NCBI RefSeq assembly: GCF_000829825.1
Contig: NZ_JXSL01000027.1
Span: forward strand, 310,001-374,000
Length of the DNA: 64,000 nucleotides
Direction: 5' to 3'
Source: Paramagnetospirillum magnetotacticum MS-1
Lineage (GTDB): Bacteria; Pseudomonadota; Alphaproteobacteria; Rhodospirillales; Magnetospirillaceae
Positions 50,691 through 59,019 of this stretch are shown here, in pieces. The notes under the pieces are model-generated. The model had not been told where the DNA came from, did not search any database, and worked only from the letters and a program-made list of their open reading frames with translations. The position numbers and the translations under genes were made by a program. Positions within the stretch are counted from its first letter, which is position 1. Each line of letters begins with the position of its first letter.

Positions 50691-51167
50691 GTGGATCTGG
50701 AAAACACTCTGTATCTCGACCTGAAGGACGGTCGCGTCGTCATTGAACTGCGCCCCGACCTGGCTCCCAAGCATGTGGCCCGCATCAAGGAACTGGCTCG
50801 CGCCAAGTTCTATGACGGCATCAAGTTCCATCGGGTGATCGACGGCTTTATGGCCCAGACCGGTTGCCCCCAGGGCACCGGCACCGGCGGATCGGGCACC
50901 AAGCTCAAGGCCGAGTTCAATGCGGGCAAGCATGTGCGCGGCACCTGTTCCATGGCGCGCGCCCAGTCGCCCGACAGCGCCGATTCCCAGTTCTTCATCT
51001 GCTTCGACACCCAGTCCTATCTGGATCGCCAGTACACCATCTGGGGCCAGGTGGTCGAAGGCATGGATTTCGTGGATATGATCAAGAAGGGCGCACCGCG
51101 TTCAGGGGCTGTGACCGACCCCGATTGCATCATCAGCTTGCGCGTTGCCGCCGATGACGAGGGTTGA
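50691..51167 (+). CDS. ppiB: cytoplasmic peptidyl-prolyl isomerase (cyclophilin)
   Basis: Cyclophilin-type PPIase of 158 residues with no signal peptide. It has FHRVIDGFMAQTGCPQGTG, DSQFFICF and the QVVEGMDFVD near the C-terminus, which form the cyclosporin-binding catalytic cleft. It accelerates proline cis-trans isomerisation in the cytoplasm. GTG start with an AAGGAAG site. The next gene encodes an exported paralogue, overlapping almost directly. Confidence 0.95.
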   Translation: MDLENTLYLDLKDGRVVIELRPDLAPKHVARIKELARAKFYDGIKFHRVIDGFMAQTGCPQGTGTGGSGTKLKAEFNAGKHVRGTCSMARAQSPDSADSQFFICFDTQSYLDRQYTIWGQVVEGMDFVDMIKKGAPRSGAVTDPDCIISLRVAADDEG

Positions 51168-51171
51168 GATC

Positions 51172-51717
51172 ATGTTGAAGCGATTGTTGATTGCCGCCGC
51201 CACCCTGATCCTGTTCGCCGTTCAGCCAGCGCAGGCCGCCGATCCCGAGAATACCTTGGTGCTGGAACTGGCCACTGGCACGGTGACCGTCGAGTTGCGC
51301 CCCGATTTGGCGCCCAAACATGTGGCCCGTGTCAAGGAACTGGTCCGCAAGGGATTTTATGACGGAACGGTGTTCCACCGCGTCATCCCCGGCTTCATGG
51401 CCCAGGGCGGTGATCCCACCGGCACCGGTACCGGCGGCTCGGGCGTCAAGCTTCGTGCCGAGTTTACGGGCGAGCCCTTCGTGCGCGGTGTGGTGGGCAT
51501 GGCCCGCTCGGCCAGCCCCGACAGTGCCGATTCTCAGTTCTTCATCATGTTCGGTTCTGCCCCCAGCCTGGACGGCCGCTATACCGCCATCGGCAGGGTG
51601 GTGGAGGGCATGGAAAGCGTGGACCGTATCAAGGCTGGCGATCCGGCCGATAACGGCATCGTTTCCAAGCCCGACAAACTGATCCGCATCCAGGTCTTGG
51701 CCGATATCCGGAAATAG
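51172..51717 (+). CDS. ppiA: exported peptidyl-prolyl isomerase (cyclophilin)
   Basis: Cyclophilin of 181 residues with an N-terminal Sec signal peptide MLKRLLIAAATLILFAVQPAQA and a cleavage site before ADPEN, so it is periplasmic. The catalytic strings FHRVIPGFMAQGGDPTG and DSQFFIMF are intact. The pair with the cytoplasmic copy looks like a tandem duplication. The ATG at 51172 was chosen for the signal peptide. The gene ends just before the tRNA-Lys promoter-terminator region. Confidence 0.95.
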   Translation: MLKRLLIAAATLILFAVQPAQAADPENTLVLELATGTVTVELRPDLAPKHVARVKELVRKGFYDGTVFHRVIPGFMAQGGDPTGTGTGGSGVKLRAEFTGEPFVRGVVGMARSASPDSADSQFFIMFGSAPSLDGRYTAIGRVVEGMESVDRIKAGDPADNGIVSKPDKLIRIQVLADIRK

Positions 51718-51730
51718 GCTGTTCCCGGCA

Positions 51731-51759
51731 TTGACGACAGGCGCTCACCTGCCTATGGT
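51731..51759 (+). promoter_or_regulatory. promoter of tRNA-Lys overlapping the ppiA terminator
   Basis: TTGACG (51731-51736), an exact 17-base spacer and TATGGT (51754-51759) are well placed for the tRNA at 51773. The spacer and -10 hexamer lie in the terminator hairpin at 51740-51766. Confidence 0.55.
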
Positions 51760-51771
51760 GAGCGCCCTTTT
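51740..51771 (+). terminator. terminator of ppiA
   Basis: GGCGCTCACC (51740-51749) and GGTGAGCGCC (51757-51766) form a perfect 10-bp stem, followed by CTTTT. Confidence 0.75.
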
Positions 51772-51772
51772 C

Positions 51773-51848
51773 GGGTCCGTAGCTCAGTTGGTAGAGCAAG
51801 CGACTTTTAATCGAGAGGTCCCGGGTTCGAGTCCCGGCGGACCCACCA
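51773..51848 (+). tRNA. tRNA-Lys (anticodon TTT)
   Basis: A 76-base cloverleaf is readable: acceptor GGGTCCG/CGGACCC with A and encoded CCA, D stem GCTC/GAGC, T stem CCGGG/CCCGG with TTCGAGT loop. The anticodon loop CTTTTAA gives UUU. The anticodon stem AGCGA/TCGAG has only three Watson-Crick pairs (C-G, G-C, A-T), with adjacent purine-purine mismatches at 27-43 and 28-42. The phage-like element begins directly downstream. Confidence 0.95.
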
Positions 51849-51865
51849 AATCTCTCAAAGAAAAC

Positions 51866-51897
51866 AAGGCTCTAGCGGTTTCCGCTGGGGCCTTTTT
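51866..51897 (+). terminator. terminator after tRNA-Lys
   Basis: A 12-bp stem with G-T pairs (AGGCTCTAGCGG with CCGCTGGGGCCT, loop TTT) is followed by a T-run TTTTTC. Confidence 0.65.
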
Positions 51898-51913
51898 CTT
51901 TGCCGCGAGGAGC

Positions 51914-51932
51914 GGGGCACCAAAGGGGCACC
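51914..51932 (+). repeat. paired GGGGCACC direct repeat (copy 1)
   Basis: GGGGCACC at 51914-51921 and again at 51925-51932, start to start 11 bases, about 65 bases after the tRNA. The same pair with the same spacing recurs at 61051-61069. Arm-type integrase-binding sites are often short helically phased direct repeats like this. Confidence 0.55.
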
Positions 51933-52009
51933 ATTTCAGGGCCAGCAAAAAACCCCCACCTCGCGGCAGGGGCTTCTGTGATGCCTGTGTCAGTCGGCGA
52001 CCAGATCAG

Positions 52010-52282
52010 TCAGGCGGGCACCCCATACCAGTCAGCCAGCCCGGCGAGATCGACGCCCAGCTTGTCGGCCAGCAGCGCCACCGCGGCGTTGTGCCGCTCG
52101 AGGACTGCCTGATCATCCCGGTGGATATAACCGCCTGAGATCGCCAGGACGGCCAGGGCATCATCGGCGCTGCGGATCGGGGCCTGCAATACTGCAGTCT
52201 CGGCGGCGGTGACGGATTCCATGTCATCGGTGGCAGTGGCAGCGGCGAGAGCCTGCAGGGCGGTGGTGGTGGTGATATGCAT
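52010..52282 (-). CDS. hypothetical phage-type protein (90 aa)
   Basis: Protein of 90 residues, acidic and alanine-rich, with no recognised family and no clear membrane segment. It has a good GGAGGAC ribosome-binding site before the ATG at 52282. The promoter at 52310-52338 and the tandem palindromes at 52351-52390 lie directly upstream, so it is a likely regulated leftmost gene of the element. The C-terminal half contains VDLAGLADWYGVPA. Confidence 0.6.
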   Translation of the reverse strand: MHITTTTALQALAAATATDDMESVTAAETAVLQAPIRSADDALAVLAISGGYIHRDDQAVLERHNAAVALLADKLGVDLAGLADWYGVPA

Positions 52283-52309
52283 GTCGTCCTCCAGTGTTGA
52301 TCTGAGGGA

Positions 52310-52338
52310 ATCCTGCCACCGAGGAAATCAGGAGTCAA
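52310..52338 (-). promoter_or_regulatory. promoter of the 90-residue gene
   Basis: On the minus strand: TTGACT (52338-52333), a 17-base spacer, CAGGAT (52315-52310). The tandem palindromes lie immediately upstream of the -35, in an activator-like position. Confidence 0.4.
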
Positions 52339-52615
52339 CTACCTTTGCGTGTTGCGTAAATCGCAACTGACACGTTGCGCGTGTCGCAACTGCGGCCTGG
52401 GTGGTGATGAAGATCGCCTGGGCCTTGTTCAGGTAGAACTCCTCGGCGGGGCGGCCACCCATATCCGACGAGGTTTTCCGCACCGTGCGGATAACCCCCA
52501 ACTGCGTCAACGCGGCGGCGTGACGCTTGATCAGGTCACGGATCGTAGCGGGGCGGGCATACTCCAGCGCATCGGCCAGGTCGGTGTCGATCTCAACGGA
52601 GAGCCGTGGTTCGTA
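52328..52615 (-). pseudogene. truncated antirepressor/Rha-like phage regulator
   Basis: A frame on the minus strand gives a recognisable phage antirepressor segment: EIDTDLADALEYARPATIR, LIKRHAAALTQLG and GGRPAEEFYLNKAQAIFITT. In intact family members this continues with a T-x-x-A-x-D-V stretch, but here similarity stops at about 52397, just where the tandem palindromes begin, and the N-terminal end lies against the oppositely oriented BRO-N fragment. Both ends are therefore lost. It looks like a recombination remnant, not a working gene; an open frame still reads to 52328. Confidence 0.6.
52351..52390. promoter_or_regulatory. tandem 17-bp palindromic operators
   Basis: GTTGCG-N5-CGCAAC occurs twice: at 52351-52367 (spacer TAAAT) and 52374-52390 (spacer CGTGT), each followed by TG, with a 23-base centre-to-centre period. 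The 12 arm bases are identical in both. This looks like a cooperative dimer-binding operator next to the promoter of the 90-residue gene. Confidence 0.65.
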
Positions 52616-52780
52616 GCGGCTGATGTCTGCTATGTGTTGGGGATGTCCGCGTCTGGAGGGGCAACTCGCCATTTAACAAACCTCAATCAGATTGAGGTTT
52701 CCCGTCATGTCTTAGGCGTTGGACGCCCTGCCGCTATCGCCTCCGAATCCGGCCTCTACAAGCTGATCATGCGATCTCAG
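52586..52780 (+). pseudogene. BRO-N antirepressor domain fragment
   Basis: A plus-strand frame reads VDLNGEPWFVAADVCYVLGM, then ATRHLTNL, ASESGLYKLIMRSQ. These are characteristic of the N-terminal DNA-binding domain of BRO family phage antirepressors, normally preceded by a start codon and followed by about 100 more residues. Here it has neither: similarity begins against the opposite-strand antirepressor fragment and stops after RSQ at about 52780. The two fragments meet or overlap by a few codons at about 52590-52615. Confidence 0.65.
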
Positions 52781-52849
52781 GAAATGCAGCGGGGGAGGCG
52801 CGGACGCCACCTTCCCCCGCCCCGACGAGGAGCAACCACACGCCGGATC

Positions 52850-53074
52850 TCATTTAGCCGCGACCAGATCCTCTGGAAACAGCCGTCGATACCAAATTGG
52901 CCGAGGCGCCCGCGGGATCTCCATATCGAGACGCCCATTTGATGCCCAGGCATTGAACCGCGCACATGCCGCCCCGCCCGCACAGACCACCCGGAACATG
53001 CAGCCTTCACACGGCGCTGGGTCATCATTCACCACGGTTGCCCCGGCGGGGCGCATGTTTCTGTGCGCGGCCAT
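52850..53074 (-). CDS. small Cys-rich phage protein (74 aa)
   Basis: Protein of 74 residues with four cysteines in C-x2-C-x5-C-x5-C spacing (C22, C25, C31, C37) and a basic C-terminal half, suggesting a zinc or iron-sulphur site. Its ATG (53074) is one base after the stop of the 1980-residue gene (TGA-C-ATG), so it is translationally coupled to it. Similar short Cys-rich proteins are found next to structural genes in many phages, but no function is assigned. Confidence 0.75.
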   Translation of the reverse strand: MAAHRNMRPAGATVVNDDPAPCEGCMFRVVCAGGAACARFNAWASNGRLDMEIPRAPRPIWYRRLFPEDLVAAK

Positions 53075-53075
53075 G

Positions 53076-56000
53076 TCAGTGCTTCTTATGGCTCGGGCCA
53101 AAGGCTAATCCGCGGATGAAGTCCAGGGCTCCATCTGGATTCTCATCACCGTTGGACACGTCCCACAGATATTGAATGGTTCCTGCAGGCTGGCCGGTGG
53201 GAAGCCCGAACACATATCCGGGCGTCTCGATGGCATGGCGAAGCCAGCGGTCTGATACTTCATGGTCGCTGAGTCCAAGCGCCGCCCCGGCATCCTTGCC
53301 AAGGACAAGCAAGCTGTCCAAAGCCTTGCCAACAGGGGACATCTCATAATGCCGACCAGAAATCGCCGCCTTCGCCAGGTCGCGCATGACGGGGATGCCC
53401 GCGGGGATCTCGCCCAGGATCGCCTTTGCCGCCCAGTGGCCCCAGGTTTCGTCCTCACCATCGGGGGCGCCTTCACTGACAAGCGCCTCAATGAGGGCAG
53501 GGGCGGCCAGATAGAACCATGACCGCGACAGGACCATCGCAAAATCTCTCCTGGCGCCGACCCAGTCACCGCCTTTGACCGCATCGACGCCATGCCCGGC
53601 AATCCGAACTGCGTCACGCTGACGATTGTAAACGTGGTTGAAGAACCCATAGAACATGGTGAACAGCTTCTGAGCCTCGCTTCCTCGCTGGATTGCGGCC
53701 ATATCAGGCGATCCTTGGGCGCCGTGGGCCTTCCGTACCTGTTTATCGGCGGCATAGACGGCATCAGCCTCGCTCAGACCACCGGCAACGGCCTTGCGGT
53801 AAGCGGCAAGCCATGTCGGAACCGCGCTCGCCATATCCAGCATCGCGACACCGTAATGACCATAACGAGCCGCGGCGGCCTTCCAGCCTTGCTGGCCGGT
53901 CAGATCCCGCAATGCTTCCCGCGTGTCGCGGTCGATCTCATTCATGCGGTGCCGCATCTCACCTGATTTATCCAGAACCATGTCCCAGGTGCGGCGCATC
54001 TTCTCCGGGGTTCCGAAAAACTCAGCCGTGGCCTTGCCCATCCAGACCGGCCCGACCTCGCCAATGCTGTTCATCAAGGCGGTGGTGCCATGTTTCAACA
54101 TCGTCGAGACGCGGAACCCGATTCCGACGATCATCGAATTGATCCGCAATTCATGCAGGAAGCGGTCGAACCAAGCCAGCCCGCGGGCATCGACGTTGCG
54201 CTCGTTGGCGATGTGCTGAAGCCAGGGCCTGAACTGCTGGTAAGCCTCTCGGCCTAATGTCCGTTCGATGGCCTCTCGGATCCGATTGTCCTGCATGAAT
54301 TTATCGGCATCCATGATTGCCTCGCGGAACGCCAGATCATGAATTGCTTGTCCCAGCTTGAATGGAATGCCATCCAGATCAAGATGCAGCGGCGCCGCGT
54401 ATTCGGTGCGGGAGATGGTGTGACCCTTGGGCGTTGTTGCCCGCTGGTACTGATTCTCAAACAGAGCGTTTGCCGACCGTTCCCGATTCACCTCGGCCTG
54501 CCAGGATTTCAGCGGATCGTACATGACCGGGAAATAACCGCCGCGCAGATCCGCCACGCCGTCGACGGTGGAGATCTGGAACCCGCGGGCGTCGACCTTG
54601 TCGGGTTCGACACCGGACAGCCGCTTCTGCATTTCGGCAATCCTCGGCCATAGGCTCTCGAACGTGTCCCAGATCCCCTGGACGAAACGCCAGTCGGCCT
54701 GGGACAGATGGCGCTCAAGGACGGCCCTGACGTTCTCCTCTGTCCAGTGATAGCCACGCAGCAGCTTGTCGAAATTGCTCTCGTTGCCCAGGTTCAGCGC
54801 CACCGCCAGAAGGTCGCGCTTGCGGAAAACAGTTGCCTCACCATCGGCGTTCGGGAGTTCCGGCACCTCATAGCGGCGATCGAGATCCTTGGAGAACTCC
54901 TTGCCAAGCCCGGCATGCAATTCTTTCAGGCTGCTGGTGATCTCAATCTGCAGATCGTTCGCCCTGACTTGGGCGTCCTTGATTCGCCGAAATACGATCC
55001 GATTGAACACGCCGTTCGGGTTGTTGCTGTCGAGCCAGTCGATGATCTGTTCGGGCTTGGTCAGCATGGCATCGACGCCACGGACTACGCCCGCGACCTT
55101 CTCGCCAGCAGTCGGATTGATATTCGTGGACAGAGGGCGCTGTTTCAGACCTGCAAGCTGGTCGATCGCCTCATTCACCAACTCGTCAAAGTCCCGCCGC
55201 TCCTTATTGTCCAGCAGGGTCTGTTTCAGGCGCCCAAGGTGGAGAATGTTCCGCAGGGCATCGCCCAGACCGCGCACCTCCTCGACGGTCATATCCTTGT
55301 ATGACTGGCGCCTTGATTCATTCAGCAGATCAGCCGGAATCGCCACCTCGTTGCCCGCGGCCTCTTGTTCCGCTGCCCAGGCGGCGAGGGCCTTCCGCTT
55401 CTCGATGGCCTTGAGCGTCACGCCGCGGCGAAGGTCGAACCGATCAAGCAACCCGTCGATCTGTTCCAGATACGAATCTGCGATCTTCTCGCGGGTGCTG
55501 TCCTTGCCAAGCCGCCCTGCAAGATTCACAACGTGGTCGATGTCTTCCGCGGCCTTCTTCGCCTCGGCATACAGCGCATGCTGCAGCAACTGCTTGCGCT
55601 TGGCGGTGGCCGCTGCCTCAAAATCACCGGAGGCGAGGGCGCGTTCAGCCTCACGAGCCGACCGCAATTCAGCCGTCGCATACTGCCCCAGGCGGGTGGC
55701 ATCAGCGACACGCTTGCGCCCGATCATGTCTCTGGCGACTTGCCGCGCAACTTCGCTGGTAGTTTTAGGCCCAACAGCCCAACGCTTGCCCCCATACTCA
55801 ACAGTCGTGGCGCGGCGGGCGAGGGCCTTCAATTCAGTTTCGATGAATGTTCCCGCCAGATCATTGTGAACGGCTGCCAGGGCCTGTTCGGCTGCGCTGC
55901 CGTCTTCCTTTGGGCCAAACCGTTCCTCCATTCGCTGGTCGACCATCTCGCGCACCAACTTGCCGCGGGTGGCGGTGGACTTCAGCGCCGTCAGCATCTC

Positions 56001-59000
56001 GGATCCGGTCCTGAATCCAGCCAGTTCGGCGACAACATCTGGATGGCTCCCGCCGGTCTTCACCCACAGCGGCGGAACAGTCTTCGGGAGATCCTTCACA
56101 TCAACGCCCAGGCGCTCGATGTCGGCGCGATCCAGCCGCATATCTTTCATCAGGGCCAACGCCCGGTATTCAGGGCGCTGATCCAGTTCGGCCTCGACCT
56201 CGGCCTTCACCTTGCTGGCTTCATCACGCCACCAGCTTTCCCGATGCCGCGCAATCTCGGCCATCTTCTTCTGAACCAATTCGGAGCGGGCGGCGTCACT
56301 GGATTCCTGGGCAGCCTTCAGATACGCGCCATGCTCATCGGGCGTCATGCCAACCTTGGCCGCTTCCTCGGCGGTTCGGAACAGCGGACGCTGCCCCGTT
56401 CTCGCCCTGGCCGCGTCGATCTCCTCGTCGGACGCCAGCAGGCGGTCCATCACGCCCCTGATTTCGTCGGTCATTTCTACATTCAGCCCGCGGGCCGTCC
56501 GATAGATATGACCGAGCCATGCAGCGAAACGAGCGAATATAGACTGCAGCCCGACAGACGGCGCCTTGCCCTCCATCAGGTAATGCTCGAACCCACGCGC
56601 CCATGTTTCGTGATGCTGTGCCGCCAGGTCGTCAGTGACGCCAAGCCATGATTTCACCGCCTGCCAGTCATGCCTGATCTGTTCAGGCGCATCGGCGCGG
56701 CTGGCATCCAGGCGCAATTCCTCGAGGAACACATGCCCCGACTCATGCAGAAACGTCGACAGGTTCGCCTTCTCGAACAGGCCGACCATCGTCGGGCCAG
56801 TGCCGAAACCAGTGGCAGGAAACCTTACGTCGCCCCGGGCGCCTTCACTGCCGTCAGTTCCGCCACGCTTGGGGCTTGATCCGTCGTCAGGCTGGGTGAA
56901 CCGGCTCCCAGCTTTTCCAACAGTTGCCGCCCCAGATCCATCGCCGCCGACTTGTCCGCCGCCGACGCCTTGTCTGCCTTCCATCTGGTCAGCCGTGCCA
57001 TTCTTTCGCATCTCCTCAATCGCCCAGGAGGCCGCGGCCTTCTCGGCATCGTTGAATCCGAGTTCACCAGCCGCCCGGTCAATCTCAGCGGGCGAGAACC
57101 TGTTCAGTATCTGCAGATCGGTCTGGCGGTACAGTTCCAGCGGATCGACGCCCAACCGCTCACCCCGCACCCGATACCGGGCGCCCCACAGAGCCGCGTC
57201 CTTCTCGGCAACATCTCCATGTTGACCGGCGGCAATCAGCTTCTGACGAACGTCATCGGCTACCATGTCAGCCGAGTTGACGCCGCGCCCGGTAGCCTCT
57301 GCCGCAGCCAGGGCATCACCGACCATCTGAGGCGCTGAAGCCTTGAAGTCCTCGGCCTCTCGAGGCGTCATCTCATCCGGCGACATCCGTATGTCAGGGA
57401 TCAGCCCCGCATGGTGATCACTTCCGGCGACCTTGCCGACATACTGCGACATGGGAATCGACACATCGCCGCCCGACTTCAGGCCGTCAGATACCTGAGA
57501 GCGGTCAATTCCGAGGTGATCCGCCACCTTCAACGGGTCCATGCCCTGGTTTTGGAAATACTGAATGAACCGTTCGGCGGGGATGTAGACGGCAGAATCA
57601 GTCGGCGCCGCATGGTCGGCCCAAGACTGGAAAACGTCTTCGGATCTCGCCCGCAACGTCGACGCCTTGATCGAATCACCAAGCGCCTGGAACTGCTGGG
57701 CCTGCAGATCAGCACGGCGAACCCGCGCCAAATCTGAGGTCATTGTTGCCCCCAGAGGAACAGTGTGCAGGGCCGCCATGCCCAGAGCCATGTCAACCGC
57801 AGATAACACCATCCGAGACAGGGCCATTTCACGCTGACCAGGGTCATTCATAACAGTGGCAAACTCACCAGATGACGCCATGCGGGCAGCCTGTTCCGCC
57901 GCTATGTTGGCGCCCTCGGTGACCAGCCCAAGAACAGCGCCAGTGCCGCCAGACTTCCCAAGGTCAGCCGCGAACTTCCCCACCGCCTGAGCCACAGTCG
58001 GACGCGACAACGCCCGCGCAATCGTTTCAGTCGTCATCTGTTCAGCCACAGCGGCAAACGGCGCCGCGCCGACCTTCAGGCCCCAGGTGTTCAGCGCCCC
58101 AACAACAATTCCGCCCAGCAGCGCCGCGCCCTGACGCGCAACCTCATCAACTGGCCGACCATCAGCGCCGACCGCCTGACCAATCGCCGAGTACAAATTG
58201 CCAGCCGCGACCTTGAACATGTCGCCAAACATTCCGGCGCCAAATCCTGCAGACGTTCCCACAACCATGCCAGCAGGCACCGATACAGGGGCGAGGGGAC
58301 CGCCAACCGCGCCCAGTGCGCCACCGACAGCCATGCCACCAGCTGCAACAGGGGCCGCACGTTGGGCGCTGTCCCACATGCCGGATACCAACCCAGACAC
58401 GGTGTTCACAACCCGATAAAACCCGCCGATCCCGCCAACACGATCGGCCAGGGTGCGGTCGATCTCGGTCATCCGCGTCCTGTCGGCATCAGTCGCCGCG
58501 CCTGACATCTGGGAATATCCCAGTCGCCCACGTTCGTTGGACAGTGCGGCATCATCCCAGCCGGTCGACACTGCCCGCATCAGCTTTTCAGCCGTACTCA
58601 GCCGCTCATAGTCATCCTTCGCAATAATCGCGGACTCGGGGTTCTGGATCAGCCAGTCCTGCAGGCCGGGAGACTGGGCGAGGATGCCGCCAGTCTTCTG
58701 GATGGCGAGGCGCTGTTCAAACTCGGATAGGTTCTGCAGGACGGCAGCGCCCGGCAGGCCGAGTTGCTTGCCGATCTCGTCAGCGCGGGCAGCCTTGTCG
58801 GCATCGCCCATCTGGGCCACCACGTTGACCACGGCAGCCTGGGATTCGCGGGCCGCTTTGAGTTGTCCGACAATCGGGCCGAGGTCATATTTCTCATTAA
58901 CCGATGCCTGGGCGGCACGGGCCTGCTTGAACTGGCCCTCGATGTCATCCCACGGTGACTGGGACGCCTCGGTCTGAGGCTGCTGGAACTGCTGTTCGAC

Positions 59001-59018
59001 CTGATCCCAGTCGTTCAT
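53076..59018 (-). CDS. giant polyvalent virion-type protein with zincin motif (1980 aa)
   Basis: One uninterrupted reading frame of 1980 residues. The N-terminal third is helical with Gly/Ala-rich hydrophobic stretches (about 205-290), as in ejection proteins. HESGH at 758-762 with a downstream HETWARGFEHYLMEGKAPS is a gluzincin-like metallopeptidase site (HExxH...E) of the type seen in large polyvalent proteins of podophage-like prophages. A long coiled-coil middle (about 870-1300) is followed by a C-terminal region (about 1640-1980) resembling polyvalent-protein domains. It may be an internal virion/DNA-ejection protein or a host-takeover multidomain protein; the identity is inferred. RBS AAGGGG precedes the ATG. 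Confidence 0.8.
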   Translation of the reverse strand: MNDWDQVEQQFQQPQTEASQSPWDDIEGQFKQARAAQASVNEKYDLGPIVGQLKAARESQAAVVNVVAQMGDADKAARADEIGKQLGLPGAAVLQNLSEFEQRLAIQKTGGILAQSPGLQDWLIQNPESAIIAKDDYERLSTAEKLMRAVSTGWDDAALSNERGRLGYSQMSGAATDADRTRMTEIDRTLADRVGGIGGFYRVVNTVSGLVSGMWDSAQRAAPVAAGGMAVGGALGAVGGPLAPVSVPAGMVVGTSAGFGAGMFGDMFKVAAGNLYSAIGQAVGADGRPVDEVARQGAALLGGIVVGALNTWGLKVGAAPFAAVAEQMTTETIARALSRPTVAQAVGKFAADLGKSGGTGAVLGLVTEGANIAAEQAARMASSGEFATVMNDPGQREMALSRMVLSAVDMALGMAALHTVPLGATMTSDLARVRRADLQAQQFQALGDSIKASTLRARSEDVFQSWADHAAPTDSAVYIPAERFIQYFQNQGMDPLKVADHLGIDRSQVSDGLKSGGDVSIPMSQYVGKVAGSDHHAGLIPDIRMSPDEMTPREAEDFKASAPQMVGDALAAAEATGRGVNSADMVADDVRQKLIAAGQHGDVAEKDAALWGARYRVRGERLGVDPLELYRQTDLQILNRFSPAEIDRAAGELGFNDAEKAAASWAIEEMRKNGTADQMEGRQGVGGGQVGGDGSGAATVGKAGSRFTQPDDGSSPKRGGTDGSEGARGDVRFPATGFGTGPTMVGLFEKANLSTFLHESGHVFLEELRLDASRADAPEQIRHDWQAVKSWLGVTDDLAAQHHETWARGFEHYLMEGKAPSVGLQSIFARFAAWLGHIYRTARGLNVEMTDEIRGVMDRLLASDEEIDAARARTGQRPLFRTAEEAAKVGMTPDEHGAYLKAAQESSDAARSELVQKKMAEIARHRESWWRDEASKVKAEVEAELDQRPEYRALALMKDMRLDRADIERLGVDVKDLPKTVPPLWVKTGGSHPDVVAELAGFRTGSEMLTALKSTATRGKLVREMVDQRMEERFGPKEDGSAAEQALAAVHNDLAGTFIETELKALARRATTVEYGGKRWAVGPKTTSEVARQVARDMIGRKRVADATRLGQYATAELRSAREAERALASGDFEAAATAKRKQLLQHALYAEAKKAAEDIDHVVNLAGRLGKDSTREKIADSYLEQIDGLLDRFDLRRGVTLKAIEKRKALAAWAAEQEAAGNEVAIPADLLNESRRQSYKDMTVEEVRGLGDALRNILHLGRLKQTLLDNKERRDFDELVNEAIDQLAGLKQRPLSTNINPTAGEKVAGVVRGVDAMLTKPEQIIDWLDSNNPNGVFNRIVFRRIKDAQVRANDLQIEITSSLKELHAGLGKEFSKDLDRRYEVPELPNADGEATVFRKRDLLAVALNLGNESNFDKLLRGYHWTEENVRAVLERHLSQADWRFVQGIWDTFESLWPRIAEMQKRLSGVEPDKVDARGFQISTVDGVADLRGGYFPVMYDPLKSWQAEVNRERSANALFENQYQRATTPKGHTISRTEYAAPLHLDLDGIPFKLGQAIHDLAFREAIMDADKFMQDNRIREAIERTLGREAYQQFRPWLQHIANERNVDARGLAWFDRFLHELRINSMIVGIGFRVSTMLKHGTTALMNSIGEVGPVWMGKATAEFFGTPEKMRRTWDMVLDKSGEMRHRMNEIDRDTREALRDLTGQQGWKAAAARYGHYGVAMLDMASAVPTWLAAYRKAVAGGLSEADAVYAADKQVRKAHGAQGSPDMAAIQRGSEAQKLFTMFYGFFNHVYNRQRDAVRIAGHGVDAVKGGDWVGARRDFAMVLSRSWFYLAAPALIEALVSEGAPDGEDETWGHWAAKAILGEIPAGIPVMRDLAKAAISGRHYEMSPVGKALDSLLVLGKDAGAALGLSDHEVSDRWLRHAIETPGYVFGLPTGQPAGTIQYLWDVSNGDENPDGALDFIRGLAFGPSHKKH

Positions 59019-59019
59019 C

